Shown one piece after another: positions 37,432 through 45,380 of a stretch of DNA of 64,000 nt. The position numbers were made by a program, and so were the translations under genes. The DNA comes from Pseudoalteromonas luteoviolacea NCIMB 1942 (lineage in GTDB: Bacteria > Pseudomonadota > Gammaproteobacteria > Enterobacterales > Alteromonadaceae), in contig NZ_AUXT01000199.1 of NCBI RefSeq assembly GCF_001625595.1, positions 1-64,000 on the forward strand, read 5' to 3'. The stretch's first letter is position 1. The number at the start of each line of letters is the position of its first letter. The notes below the pieces were generated by a model. The model worked only from the letters and a program-made list of their open reading frames with translations, searched no databases and was not told the DNA's origin.

Positions 37432-37446
37432 TGTTACAATATAACA
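37432..37446. promoter_or_regulatory. Zur-like box upstream of the M1-peptidase operon
   Basis: TGTTACAATATAACA matches the Zur core with a single departure from the palindrome (C at position 6). It lies 90 bp upstream of the M1-type peptidase start and 48 bp after the GTPase stop. It is the second such site within 1.2 kb. Confidence 0.6.
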
Positions 37447-37536
37447 ATATCTGCGATAGGAGGTAAACTACGATTCAATAACCAACTTCCGCTGTAACCC
37501 AGCTTTAAACCAAGTGACAACAAGAAAGAATATAAA

Positions 37537-39993
37537 ATGAAAACAAACACATCATTAATCATTGCGCTACTCGCACCGCTGATATTTTTATCCTCAGCAC
37601 ATGCCTCGGCAATAAAACAAACAAAGGGCAACTTTGAAGACAAGTTTCGTCAATTAGATGAAGTACTGCCTACCCCTAATGTCTACCGAAACGCAGCTGG
37701 AGAGCCTGGTCAGCAATACTGGCAACAAAAAGTAGACTATAAAATAAAGGTATCACTCGACGAAGAAAAACGTCGTCTAACGGGCCATGAGAAGATCACT
37801 TATCACAATAATTCTCCCTATCGCCTAAAATACTTATGGGTACAATTGGACCAAAACATCTTTAAAGATGGTTCAATTGCCAATATGGCAAATAATTTTG
37901 GTGGCGCTGGGCGCAGAGGTCCACTTACGAAAGCAGGCGATACGAGCAAACCCGCGAAAATCAGCTTAGGCGAACTGAGACGTCAGCAATTTATGGCTGA
38001 TAATGAACTTGGCTACGAAATCAGTGCAGTGACAGATAACCGTGGTAAAAAGCTGAGCTTTACCATTGTTGGTACACAAATGCGTATTGATTTACCCAAA
38101 CCTTTGCAGTCAGGTGATTCAGTTAAGTTTGCAATCGACTTTGCATTCAACATTGTTGAAGAAGATGCAGTTTCTGCACGCTCTGGTTACGAGCACTTTG
38201 CAGATGATGCCAGACCAGGCGGTAATGACATATTCTTACTAGCACAGTGGTTCCCAAGATTGCACGCCTATACCGATTATGAAGCTTGGACCAACAAAGA
38301 GTTTCTTGGCCGCGGTGAATTCACTCTAGAGTTTGGCGACTACGAAGTCGAAATTGAAGTACCCGCAGACCATATTGTTAGTGCAACAGGTCTGCTGACC
38401 AACCCAAAAGATGTGCTGACCAAAACACAGCGTGCACGCCTAAAGAAAGCTAAAACAGCAAAGCGTCCAGTCTTTATCGTGACTGAAGAAGAAGCGCTAG
38501 ATAATGAGAAGGCAGGCACCACCAAGCGTAAAACTTGGAAGTTTAAAGCGGACAATGTGCGCGATTTTGCGTGGGCTTCGTCACGTAAATTCATGTGGGA
38601 TGCACGTGGCTACCGGCAAGGTGGCGATGAGATGCCACACGTTATGGCGATGTCTTTCTACCCCAAAGAAGGGGGTGACCTTTGGAAAAAGTACTCAACT
38701 GAATCTGTGATCCACACGATGGAAGTGTACTCTCGCTTTTCATTTGACTACCCCTACCCGACCGCACAATCGGTCAATGGCCCAGTAGGCGGTATGGAAT
38801 ATCCAATGATCACCTTCAACGGACCGCGTACAGAGCTTCAAGACGATGGCACCCGTACCTACTCTCAGGCTGAAAAGCGTTTCTTAATTGGTGTTGTCAT
38901 CCATGAAATTGGTCACATCTACTTCCCGATGATAGTTAACTCAGACGAGCGCCAGTGGACGTGGATGGATGAAGGCCTAAATAGCTTCCTTGATGGCGTG
39001 GCAGGACGTGAATGGGATCCAAATATTCCGTGGGGTGTAGAACCTAGAGACATCGTTGGTTATATGAAATCTGAGAATCAGGTTCCTATCATGACTCAAT
39101 CTGACAGCGTCTTAAATTTAGGTCCTAATGCCTACACTAAGCCAGCTGCCGCTTTAAATATATTACGAGAAGTGATTTTAGGCCGTGAACTATTCGACTT
39201 TGCGTTTAAAGAGTTTTCTGAGCGCTGGCGTTTTAAACGCCCTACACCTTCCGACTTTTTCCGTACCATGGAAGAAGCCGCAGGTGTTGACCTAGATTGG
39301 TTCTGGCGTGGCTGGTTTTACTCGACTGATCACGTTGATATCTCGGTAGACAAGGTGTACCAAATGCGCCTTGATACGCACAACCCAGACATCGACTTTG
39401 CCCGCGAACGCCACTTTGAACAAAACAAACCTTCATCGCTTTTTGTTGAACGCAATAACGCTGAAGGCAAAAAGCTATGGATTGAATTAAACCCAGATAT
39501 TAGCGATTTTTACGACGAAAATGACCGTTTTACGGTGACCAACAAAGAACGTAATAAGTACCAAGAGTTTTTGGACTCTCTTAAACCGTGGGAACATAAA
39601 ACACTTACTCGTGCATTAGAAGAAGACAAAAACTACTACGTGCTTGAGTTCTCTAATATTGGTGGGCTGGTTATGCCTATTTTACTGGAGCTAACTTATG
39701 AAGACGGTACTAAAGAGAGTCAGTATATTCCTGCTGAAATTTGGCGCAGGTCACCAAAGCAAGTTCGTAAGTTAATCGTGACTGACAAAAACAAAGTGCT
39801 GAAGCAAGTTGTTGTCGACCCTAGCTGGGAAACGGCCGACGTGAATGTTGAAAACAATCACTACCCTCGCCGTATTATCCCTTCTCGTGTTGAAGCGTAT
39901 AAGAAGGCGAAGAGTAAGGACAAAGTGAAACGCGATATCATGCAAGACATCAAATCTGAGCTCAAAACTAACAACCAGCAAGAGGATAAGTAA
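37537..39993 (+). CDS. exported M1-family zinc metallopeptidase
   Basis: An 818-aa protein with a signal peptide (MKTNTSLIIALLAPLIFLSSAHA), so periplasmic or outer-surface. An M1-type N-domain (about 55-310) precedes the catalytic domain: GGMEYPMI (the GxMEN-like substrate motif, altered) and VIHEIGHIYFP, with the third zinc ligand Glu in WTWMDEGLNSF. An extended C-terminal region rich in charged residues ends in KTNNQQEDK. The frame overlaps the next gene by one base (TAATG). A Zur-like site upstream suggests induction when zinc is scarce, odd for an enzyme that itself needs zinc. Peptide specificity is unknown. Confidence 0.85.
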   Translation: MKTNTSLIIALLAPLIFLSSAHASAIKQTKGNFEDKFRQLDEVLPTPNVYRNAAGEPGQQYWQQKVDYKIKVSLDEEKRRLTGHEKITYHNNSPYRLKYLWVQLDQNIFKDGSIANMANNFGGAGRRGPLTKAGDTSKPAKISLGELRRQQFMADNELGYEISAVTDNRGKKLSFTIVGTQMRIDLPKPLQSGDSVKFAIDFAFNIVEEDAVSARSGYEHFADDARPGGNDIFLLAQWFPRLHAYTDYEAWTNKEFLGRGEFTLEFGDYEVEIEVPADHIVSATGLLTNPKDVLTKTQRARLKKAKTAKRPVFIVTEEEALDNEKAGTTKRKTWKFKADNVRDFAWASSRKFMWDARGYRQGGDEMPHVMAMSFYPKEGGDLWKKYSTESVIHTMEVYSRFSFDYPYPTAQSVNGPVGGMEYPMITFNGPRTELQDDGTRTYSQAEKRFLIGVVIHEIGHIYFPMIVNSDERQWTWMDEGLNSFLDGVAGREWDPNIPWGVEPRDIVGYMKSENQVPIMTQSDSVLNLGPNAYTKPAAALNILREVILGRELFDFAFKEFSERWRFKRPTPSDFFRTMEEAAGVDLDWFWRGWFYSTDHVDISVDKVYQMRLDTHNPDIDFARERHFEQNKPSSLFVERNNAEGKKLWIELNPDISDFYDENDRFTVTNKERNKYQEFLDSLKPWEHKTLTRALEEDKNYYVLEFSNIGGLVMPILLELTYEDGTKESQYIPAEIWRRSPKQVRKLIVTDKNKVLKQVVVDPSWETADVNVENNHYPRRIIPSRVEAYKKAKSKDKVKRDIMQDIKSELKTNNQQEDK

Positions 39994-40490
39994 TGGCTAA
40001 ACACATTCACCTTTTGGCTACCGCGTTGGTTTTATTGTTGAGTACCGCGCTGATGGCCCACCAACAAAAGGCATCTGAAACAACGGCCTTGTTTAATAAA
40101 AACACTGGTCAGCTAGAGCTGATGCACCGCTTTTATCTTCATGATACAGAACATGCCGTGCAATCACTATTTGATAAACACGCTGACATCCTCAACTCAA
40201 AAGAAACGCAGCAACAGTTTGCCAACTATGTAGCAAAACAGTTTCAACTTAAAACCCTAAACGGTGAATCCATCAAACTCTCAGATGTTGGATTTGAAGT
40301 AGAAGGTAAGTTTTTTTGGGTATACCAAGAAACTAAACTATCTGAAATGGCAGCAGGCATTAAAATGTTTAACGGCACGCTAAGAGATCTGTGGCCTACT
40401 CAGGTCAACATGGTCAATGTTGAAGGTAAAGGCAAAGTACGCACTTTGTACTTTAGCCACGACAAAACTTGGCTAGTAACACGCTTTTAG
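39993..40490 (+). CDS. DUF6702-family exported protein, partner of the M1 peptidase
   Basis: A 165-aa protein with a signal peptide (MAKHIHLLATALVLLLSTALMA, mature start HQQKASETT). NKNTGQLELMHRFYLHDTEHAV and the small beta-rich remainder match DUF6702, a family often encoded immediately downstream of M1-type peptidases. Translationally coupled to the peptidase through TAATG. It has several His residues (AHQQ, MHRFYLHDTEH, FDKHADI) that could bind metal. Function unknown; a periplasmic accessory to the peptidase is the simplest reading. Confidence 0.75.
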   Translation: MAKHIHLLATALVLLLSTALMAHQQKASETTALFNKNTGQLELMHRFYLHDTEHAVQSLFDKHADILNSKETQQQFANYVAKQFQLKTLNGESIKLSDVGFEVEGKFFWVYQETKLSEMAAGIKMFNGTLRDLWPTQVNMVNVEGKGKVRTLYFSHDKTWLVTRF

Positions 40491-40875
40491 GGCTGTAAAA
40501 GCCTTATAATAATGAGGGAGCGACCCAGTGGGCCGCTCCCTCATTATTATATCTTACAAAGATATCTTTAGAACATATGGAGGAAAACAAATAATATCCA
40601 ATAAAATCATATTACTAAATTAATCATATAACTTATTGATCTAAGCAAGGCTTGCTCGAAAAAAATGCTGTTTAGATGATGAGAGCCAGTAAAATACATT
40701 GATACATGCCCAAGTACACGCTGGCTGTGTAAACCAAAGACGACAAAAACCGCGCGCGATACAGGCTTGATAAAGCGCTCAAACACATTAACATCGCTTT
40801 ATGTGCAATTAATGTCCAAACAAACCAATTAGTTATTGCCTTTTAAAATAAAATCATTATAGTGACACACCAAGT
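40491..40875. other. 385-bp intergenic region before tRNA-Pro
   Basis: Contains the strong terminator of the M1/DUF6702 operon (40506-40550). Beyond it is A+T-rich sequence with no gene I can support. The promoter of the tRNA must lie in its right part, though no clear -35/-10 pair stands out. Confidence 0.5.
40506..40550 (+). terminator. long-stem terminator of the M1/DUF6702 operon
   Basis: A 17-bp perfect stem (ATAATAATGAGGGAGCG at 40506-40522 with its complement at 40534-40550) has an 11-nt loop. The A/T-rich base of the stem serves as a T-rich tract on either strand. Confidence 0.9.
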
Positions 40876-40952
40876 CGGCATATAGCGCAGCTTGGTAGCG
40901 CACTGTCATGGGGTGTCAGGGGTCGCAGGTTCAAATCCTGCTATGCCGACCA
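40876..40952 (+). tRNA. tRNA-Pro (anticodon GGG)
   Basis: A 77-nt cloverleaf: acceptor CGGCATA / TATGCCG, D-arm stem GCGC / GCGC, anticodon loop ATGGGGT with GGG, T-arm GCAGG / CCTGC around TTCAAAT, then ACCA encoded. The anticodon stem has the same T-T mismatch that I recall from the E. coli GGG proline tRNA, and the acceptor begins with the C typical of tRNA-Pro. The P2-like prophage begins immediately downstream, so the 3' end is the likely integration target; the tRNA remains complete. Confidence 0.95.
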
Positions 40953-41040
40953 GCTTTTCCCCTACCTTTCAATAACTTAGAAAGGTATTTCAAATACCAA
41001 AAATCACCTTGTGCAAAATAGGTGCAAAATAAGTGCAAAA
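40929..41040 (+). other. probable prophage attachment site (attL) with integrase arm-type repeats
   Basis: The 3' end of tRNA-Pro (T-arm to CCA, 40929-40952) is the presumed core. It is followed by a small hairpin (TACCTTTC / GAAAGGTA, 40963-40987) and three copies of GTGCAAAA at 41011, 41022 and 41033. These are spaced exactly 11 bp, one helical turn, as expected for tyrosine-integrase arm sites. The matching attR is outside the window. Confidence 0.6.
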
Positions 41041-41169
41041 CCCCAGTCAAAAAACACTTATTAATACACTGCAATTTGGTTGTGGCCATGAGCGTCAGAA
41101 CAGCAGAGTTACCAGCAGTAAGTAATGTATATTATCCATCAGCTTATATAGGCCTCCATGAGTCAGGGG

Positions 41170-41473
41170 GGGCTTCGGAAAAAGGTAACATTGGTAACCT
41201 TTTTCAAAATACCATTATAAAGCCTTGATTATTATGCATTTTCTAAAAAGCAAAAAAGGTAACATTTATGGTAACTAAATAGTAACTATGTTACCTTTTT
41301 AAATGGTAATATCTTCAATAAATAAAATTCATTAATATCAATTACATAACCAAATGTTACCTTTTAGATTACCTAAAATTACCTTTTTACGGTTACCTCA
41401 TTTCTTATTTAAAATCAGCTGGTTAACTTACCTAAAAACACATCATAACCAATGTTACCTTTTTCCGAAGCCC
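41170..41473. repeat. 304-bp element bounded by 26-bp inverted repeats and filled with GGTAAC iterons
   Basis: Perfect 26-bp arms lie at 41170-41195 and 41448-41473 (outer part GGGCTTCGGAAAAAGG, inner part GGTAACATTGGT). Between and within them are repeated GGTAAC (41184, 41193, 41258, 41270) and its complement GTTACC (41290, 41356, 41392, 41454), plus several ATTACC/TTACCT variants, in A+T-rich sequence. No gene fits. It is inside the prophage, between attL and the portal. A replication origin, partition-like site or operator cluster are possible readings. Confidence 0.6.
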
Positions 41474-41635
41474 TCCCCAGTTCACAGAGAATAGAGTTCA
41501 ATTTTTGCTGCATGTTTTGTTTGGTTACTTTTGCGTTTTTTTGCGTTGTAAATTCATTGCTGGTGACTGGCTAGAGCCCCAGTAATTACTTGTTTTCTTT
41601 TACTTGCATGACTGCATTATTTTCAACACATAAAG

Positions 41636-41690
41636 CGCGCAGGCGTGGCGTGGGTTCAACGGCGCGCGCAGGGTGGGAACCTCGGTAAAT
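41636..41690. other. candidate cos (packaging) region
   Basis: A short G+C-rich block in A+T-rich surroundings contains GGCGTGGCGTGGG (41642-41654), then GGCGCGCGCAGGGTGGG. In P2 the cohesive end sequence begins GGCGAGGCGGGG and lies on the portal side of the genome, as here. The resemblance is from memory and covers only a dozen bases. Confidence 0.35.
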
Positions 41691-41699
41691 AGCAGGCAC

Positions 41700-41722
41700 A
41701 AAAAAACCCCCCGTAGGTGGTT
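41700..41722 (-). terminator. terminator of the prophage left-end gene
   Basis: On the minus strand AACCACC-TAC-GGGGGGTT is followed by seven T (plus-strand A-run 41700-41706). It lies 34 bases past the stop of the 41756 gene. Confidence 0.6.
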
Positions 41723-41755
41723 AATAAAGGTGCATCTCTAGAAACACGTAACAAT

Positions 41756-42370
41756 TTATTTGTCTCTAGATATGTAAGGCCTTAACCAATCATCAAATAC
41801 TGAAACGGCGGCTTCTATTTTGGGAGTAAACTTGTCATGCTCCCCTCCGCTGTAATACATCACTGAAATTTCTTCCTTCCGCTCATCTGTATTTTTCCAA
41901 TTTTCTTCATGTGGATTCTTAAAGCGATGTAGATAGTCTTGAATGGCTGCTAACAGCTCACCTCTAAGCTTCCGAAGTTCAATAATTTTATCTTGATGTT
42001 CATTCCCCCACTCAACTAAAGCATCTAAATGTAAAGCTTCAAGCTCAGCAAAAGCCTCATCCATTTTCTTCCATCGCTCTGTATAAACGTGAGCCGTGCC
42101 TTCATATCTGCTATCATCCTTTAGGTGCCCTGTATTATTTATCATATCTGAGGGGTATTCATAGCCCATTATCGCTGGGTGACGAACATGCTTAAAAGCC
42201 TCTTGCACTTTATAAACAGATTTGAGTACATCTTTGGCCAATTGGTACTCAGATTTACCTTTCAATTCTTTTTGCCAAGTATTTAGACCTTTATAGGCTA
42301 TTGATGCAGCTCCGATTGCACAGAAAGCTACAATTATATCCTTAACAGGGGTAAGCCATTCACATCCCAT
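41756..42370 (-). CDS. membrane-anchored protein of unknown function, probable prophage cargo
   Basis: 204 aa, with one N-terminal hydrophobic segment (about 7-27, VKDIIVAFCAIGAASIAYKG) followed by a soluble helical, charged domain containing several Trp and Glu/Lys-rich segments (WKKMDEAFAELEALHLDALVEWG). I do not recognise the family. It sits between the candidate cos region and the portal gene, transcribed with the portal and terminase but with its own terminator. This end of P2-like genomes often carries phage-exclusion cargo (old, tin in P2), so a superinfection or defence role is a reasonable guess only. Confidence 0.6.
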   Translation of the reverse strand: MGCEWLTPVKDIIVAFCAIGAASIAYKGLNTWQKELKGKSEYQLAKDVLKSVYKVQEAFKHVRHPAIMGYEYPSDMINNTGHLKDDSRYEGTAHVYTERWKKMDEAFAELEALHLDALVEWGNEHQDKIIELRKLRGELLAAIQDYLHRFKNPHEENWKNTDERKEEISVMYYSGGEHDKFTPKIEAAVSVFDDWLRPYISRDK

Positions 42371-42457
42371 TTTTAACTCCTTACTCGATACTTATTTGTA
42401 AGATAACACATCTATTTCTCCACAGTTTAAGCAAAGTAGCTCTTAGCGGTTAATACG

Positions 42458-43462
42458 CTAATCAGCATACGCAGCCAACCTATACTCCCTAAACCTAATC
42501 ACCTCTTCACCCGCCCACTCATTCACCGATAATAACGATGACCGAATACACTCTAGTTCGTTGGCATCAAACACTTCTGCTGCCTTGGCCACATCACCAA
42601 ACCCGCCTACATTACCGGGTATAATGCCCATCAATTGTGGTGGTACTCGATGAGAGCCTAACTGATCATCACGGCTGACATTTTTAATCGTTAGGAATTC
42701 ATCTTTAGCGGCCACTTCAGACACTGGTATTAACCTCATGCCGTCTTTGTCACCACCTGGCGAATGTAAAAACAGATTCCTAAAGTTGCCAGGACCTTTG
42801 CTATCCTTAAGTGCTTTTCTTAATGTTGTTACGTCTTTTTCGTCTACGGTGGCATCTGTTAGCCACATGATAAAACCTGCATGGCTGCCGTTCTCATAGT
42901 ATCGGCGCCTAAACAAAGTGGCGCTTTCGTTTAATAGTGAAGAATTCATGCTAGCCACATAATCAGGCACACCATAAACCTCTTGGTTTAGGTCTGACTC
43001 TTTGATGTGAAATATAGAGTTATCCGCAAACAATGTCTCTTCTCTTAAGTTTGGTACCCACCAATATTCACCAGCATTTACCCCTACTCTCGTGAATTTA
43101 GCCGGCATACGTTTATAACAAAGTGCATTGCCTAAACGGCTTTTAACCCTCTGCAGGTAAGCATTTTGAAATACCAAGTAATCTAAGGCCAAAGCACTGA
43201 ACTCATACATGCTCAGTTTTGGGTGAGGTAAAAAACAGCTTTTTAGAATGTTGCGTTTTACTTGAATCGCGCTGGCATGATGAACTGCCGCTCGATACAA
43301 CCGGCTCAACCCATTCATCGAGAGCGGATACTCATAGTACTTGCCGTTAGACATTGCTTCTAGGTAGTCGAATATCTCCCGCTGGCTTAGCACTGGTGTA
43401 GGTTCACCAAACGTAAACGCCTCTATTTGCTGTTTATCAGCCTTCTTTTTTGACTTAGCCAT
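42458..43462 (-). CDS. Q: phage portal protein (P2 gpQ family)
   Basis: A 334-aa portal that forms the DNA-entry vertex of the capsid. It belongs to the PBSX/P2 portal family: FTFGEPTPVLSQREIFDYLE at the N-terminus, FHIKESDLNQEVYGVPDYVA, RRRYYENGSHAGFIMWLTD, RDDQLGSHRVPPQLMGIIP. The start at 43462 shares a base with the terminase stop (TAATG), so the two are translationally coupled; an open frame continues upstream only as overlap with the terminase gene. Length matches P2 gpQ. Confidence 0.93.
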   Translation of the reverse strand: MAKSKKKADKQQIEAFTFGEPTPVLSQREIFDYLEAMSNGKYYEYPLSMNGLSRLYRAAVHHASAIQVKRNILKSCFLPHPKLSMYEFSALALDYLVFQNAYLQRVKSRLGNALCYKRMPAKFTRVGVNAGEYWWVPNLREETLFADNSIFHIKESDLNQEVYGVPDYVASMNSSLLNESATLFRRRYYENGSHAGFIMWLTDATVDEKDVTTLRKALKDSKGPGNFRNLFLHSPGGDKDGMRLIPVSEVAAKDEFLTIKNVSRDDQLGSHRVPPQLMGIIPGNVGGFGDVAKAAEVFDANELECIRSSLLSVNEWAGEEVIRFREYRLAAYAD

Positions 43463-45252
43463 TAATCGTAAATCTCCAGTGTTGATCCATTTTCGCCACT
43501 GGTATCCAATGGCTCGTTGTAAAGTGCATGTATTGCAGCCCAAGCGATGTCCGCATGGCTTATCTCTTCGCTTCGGCTGGATTCGTAGGTGGTTTGCTTT
43601 TGGTTTGCGGTAAGTGTTTTGCGAATACTAATAAATGCCTGGGCCATATCTGTCCAACCAGCATCAAATTCAAAGCGACCCTTGCTAATCACATCATGTG
43701 CTTTAATCACCATTTGGCTTTTAAGGTGTGCGCTATATTTGAAAGGCGTCGCTTTAGGGAAGAACTTTTTGACTAGTTTGAACACGGCATCACCAATGCC
43801 CGTGTTGTCTATTCCGATGAATGTCACATTGTACTTTGCACATAGCTTCTTGATTGCTTTCGCTTGCGCTTCATAATCCATCCCGTTCCAACGATGTTTT
43901 TCAATAACACGAAACTTACCGCCAGGCACTGAAGGCGGACAGATAACAACGCAACCGGCACTATCTCCATTCGTACCACCCCCATTTGGGTCATAGCCAA
44001 TCCATACAGGCATGTTGCCCAGTGGTTTTGGTGCAAATGGTTTGTAGTCAGACCAAACTTCCCAGCTATCGACCATACAGCGTTGCATCATCGTCATAGG
44101 GAATACCGATTGGGTATCATCTACAAACTCACACATTAATAAGTTGGCGTGCTCTTCTGGGCTGTACTCCAAGTGCAGTGTATCTGGGTCAAATAAGTCA
44201 CACCCTTTTTTGATTGCGTCCTCAACAGTAACAACTTGCTTCCACTGCCCGTCCTCACATTTTCGGCCTCTATTTAATGCTTGGTGTGATACGTCAACCT
44301 CTATTCGTTCAGACTTAGGGCGCCCTCGATTAAACAGCGCGCCAGACCAAAACGGATATGCCTCATGACTTATTGATGACGGGGTAGAAAAATAGGTTTG
44401 GCGCCACTTCTTATGAATCGCCATACCAGAAGCCACTTTTCTGAATTCTTGAAACTTGTTGATCCAGAAATATTCATCAAGGTATAAGTTGCCGTGGTAT
44501 GACTGGGCAGTTTTAGCATTGGTCCCCAAGAAATAAAGTGTGGCGCCATTGTCTAAAACTATCGGGTCGCCTTTCAGTTCTACGCCAATGGTGTCTTTAA
44601 CAAATTGCAGTATGTACTGCTTAAATACATGGGCCTGTGCTTTACTTGCTGATAAGAATATCTGGTTACGGCCCGTTGTGAGCGCGTCTATTATCGCCTC
44701 ATGGGCAAAAAAGAAAGTCGCACCAATTTGTCGGCTTTTAAGAATGTTCCGAATTCTGTGTGTTAAGCCTGCTTTGTACCACTCGCGCTGATACTCAAAC
44801 TTAGAAACAATCTCATTGAACTTATCTATCAGCTTTTCTAAGTGCTCTTCACTAATATAGTTCTTTCTAGGCTTCTTCTTTTCACCCGCATTACGGTTAT
44901 GAACATTCGGGTTTAAGTCTGCCTCATTACCACCATTGTTATAACGGGTGATCCGTGCAACACGCTCTAACTGCCTGCCAAGTAAATCAATCTCTTTGAA
45001 GTCTTTACCTGTTTTATCTTCTTTGGAGATCAGCTGCAGCATCCGCATTTCTAATGCAGAATCCACTCGGTCTATTGGCTTGGCATCATCCCATTTGTCG
45101 CGCTTTTTCCAGCTCGATACGGTGGACTCTGGCAAATCCAAATGCTTACTAATTTCGCGTATAGCCCACCCCTGCCAATAGAGGTTTTTAGCATACTGCT
45201 TTGATTTGTTTTCAGGATTCAGTTTCATGGCCACAGTGTAATTAGCCACCAT
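43462..45252 (-). CDS. P: terminase large (ATPase) subunit (P2 gpP family)
   Basis: A 596-aa packaging motor. An N-terminal HTH (WAIREISKHLDLPESTVSSWKKRD) is followed by the ATPase: Walker A-like KSRQIGATFFFAHEA, LYLDEYFWI (Walker B) and a nuclease-like C-domain (WIGYDPNGGGTNGDSAGCVV, FIGIDNTGIGDAVF). The ATG at 45252 has GAAAGGA upstream and gives a P2-like length; the frame opens 48 bases earlier at a TTG. It is divergent from the scaffold gene across an intergenic region that should hold both late promoters. Confidence 0.93.
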   Translation of the reverse strand: MVANYTVAMKLNPENKSKQYAKNLYWQGWAIREISKHLDLPESTVSSWKKRDKWDDAKPIDRVDSALEMRMLQLISKEDKTGKDFKEIDLLGRQLERVARITRYNNGGNEADLNPNVHNRNAGEKKKPRKNYISEEHLEKLIDKFNEIVSKFEYQREWYKAGLTHRIRNILKSRQIGATFFFAHEAIIDALTTGRNQIFLSASKAQAHVFKQYILQFVKDTIGVELKGDPIVLDNGATLYFLGTNAKTAQSYHGNLYLDEYFWINKFQEFRKVASGMAIHKKWRQTYFSTPSSISHEAYPFWSGALFNRGRPKSERIEVDVSHQALNRGRKCEDGQWKQVVTVEDAIKKGCDLFDPDTLHLEYSPEEHANLLMCEFVDDTQSVFPMTMMQRCMVDSWEVWSDYKPFAPKPLGNMPVWIGYDPNGGGTNGDSAGCVVICPPSVPGGKFRVIEKHRWNGMDYEAQAKAIKKLCAKYNVTFIGIDNTGIGDAVFKLVKKFFPKATPFKYSAHLKSQMVIKAHDVISKGRFEFDAGWTDMAQAFISIRKTLTANQKQTTYESSRSEEISHADIAWAAIHALYNEPLDTSGENGSTLEIYD

Positions 45253-45320
45253 GCGAAATCCTTTCTTATTGAGCGTTATAGACGGCTCTATAACACTCAA
45301 TAACGTTGACCCTTAAGCCC

Positions 45321-45337
45321 TGTGTATTAACCATACA
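45321..45337. promoter_or_regulatory. candidate late-activator (Ogr-like) site between P and O
   Basis: TGTGTATTAACCATACA is an imperfect dyad with outer TGT and ACA separated by 11 bp. P2 late promoters carry a TGT-N12-ACA dyad bound by Ogr. The site sits in the P-O divergent gap, where both late promoters are expected, but the spacing differs by one base from P2. Confidence 0.35.
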
Positions 45338-45380
45338 AACATATTTATTTAGCGCCTAAACCACCAAAAGGAACAATCTA

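Noticed and set aside
37458..37464. Strong ribosome-binding-like AGGAGGT before the M1 peptidase
   Set aside because: No ATG, GTG or TTG at a usable distance downstream, so no leader peptide can be supported.
41022..41228. 68-codon plus-strand frame after tRNA-Pro
   Set aside because: It runs through the arm-type repeats and one arm of the inverted repeat, with no ribosome-binding site or recognisable product.
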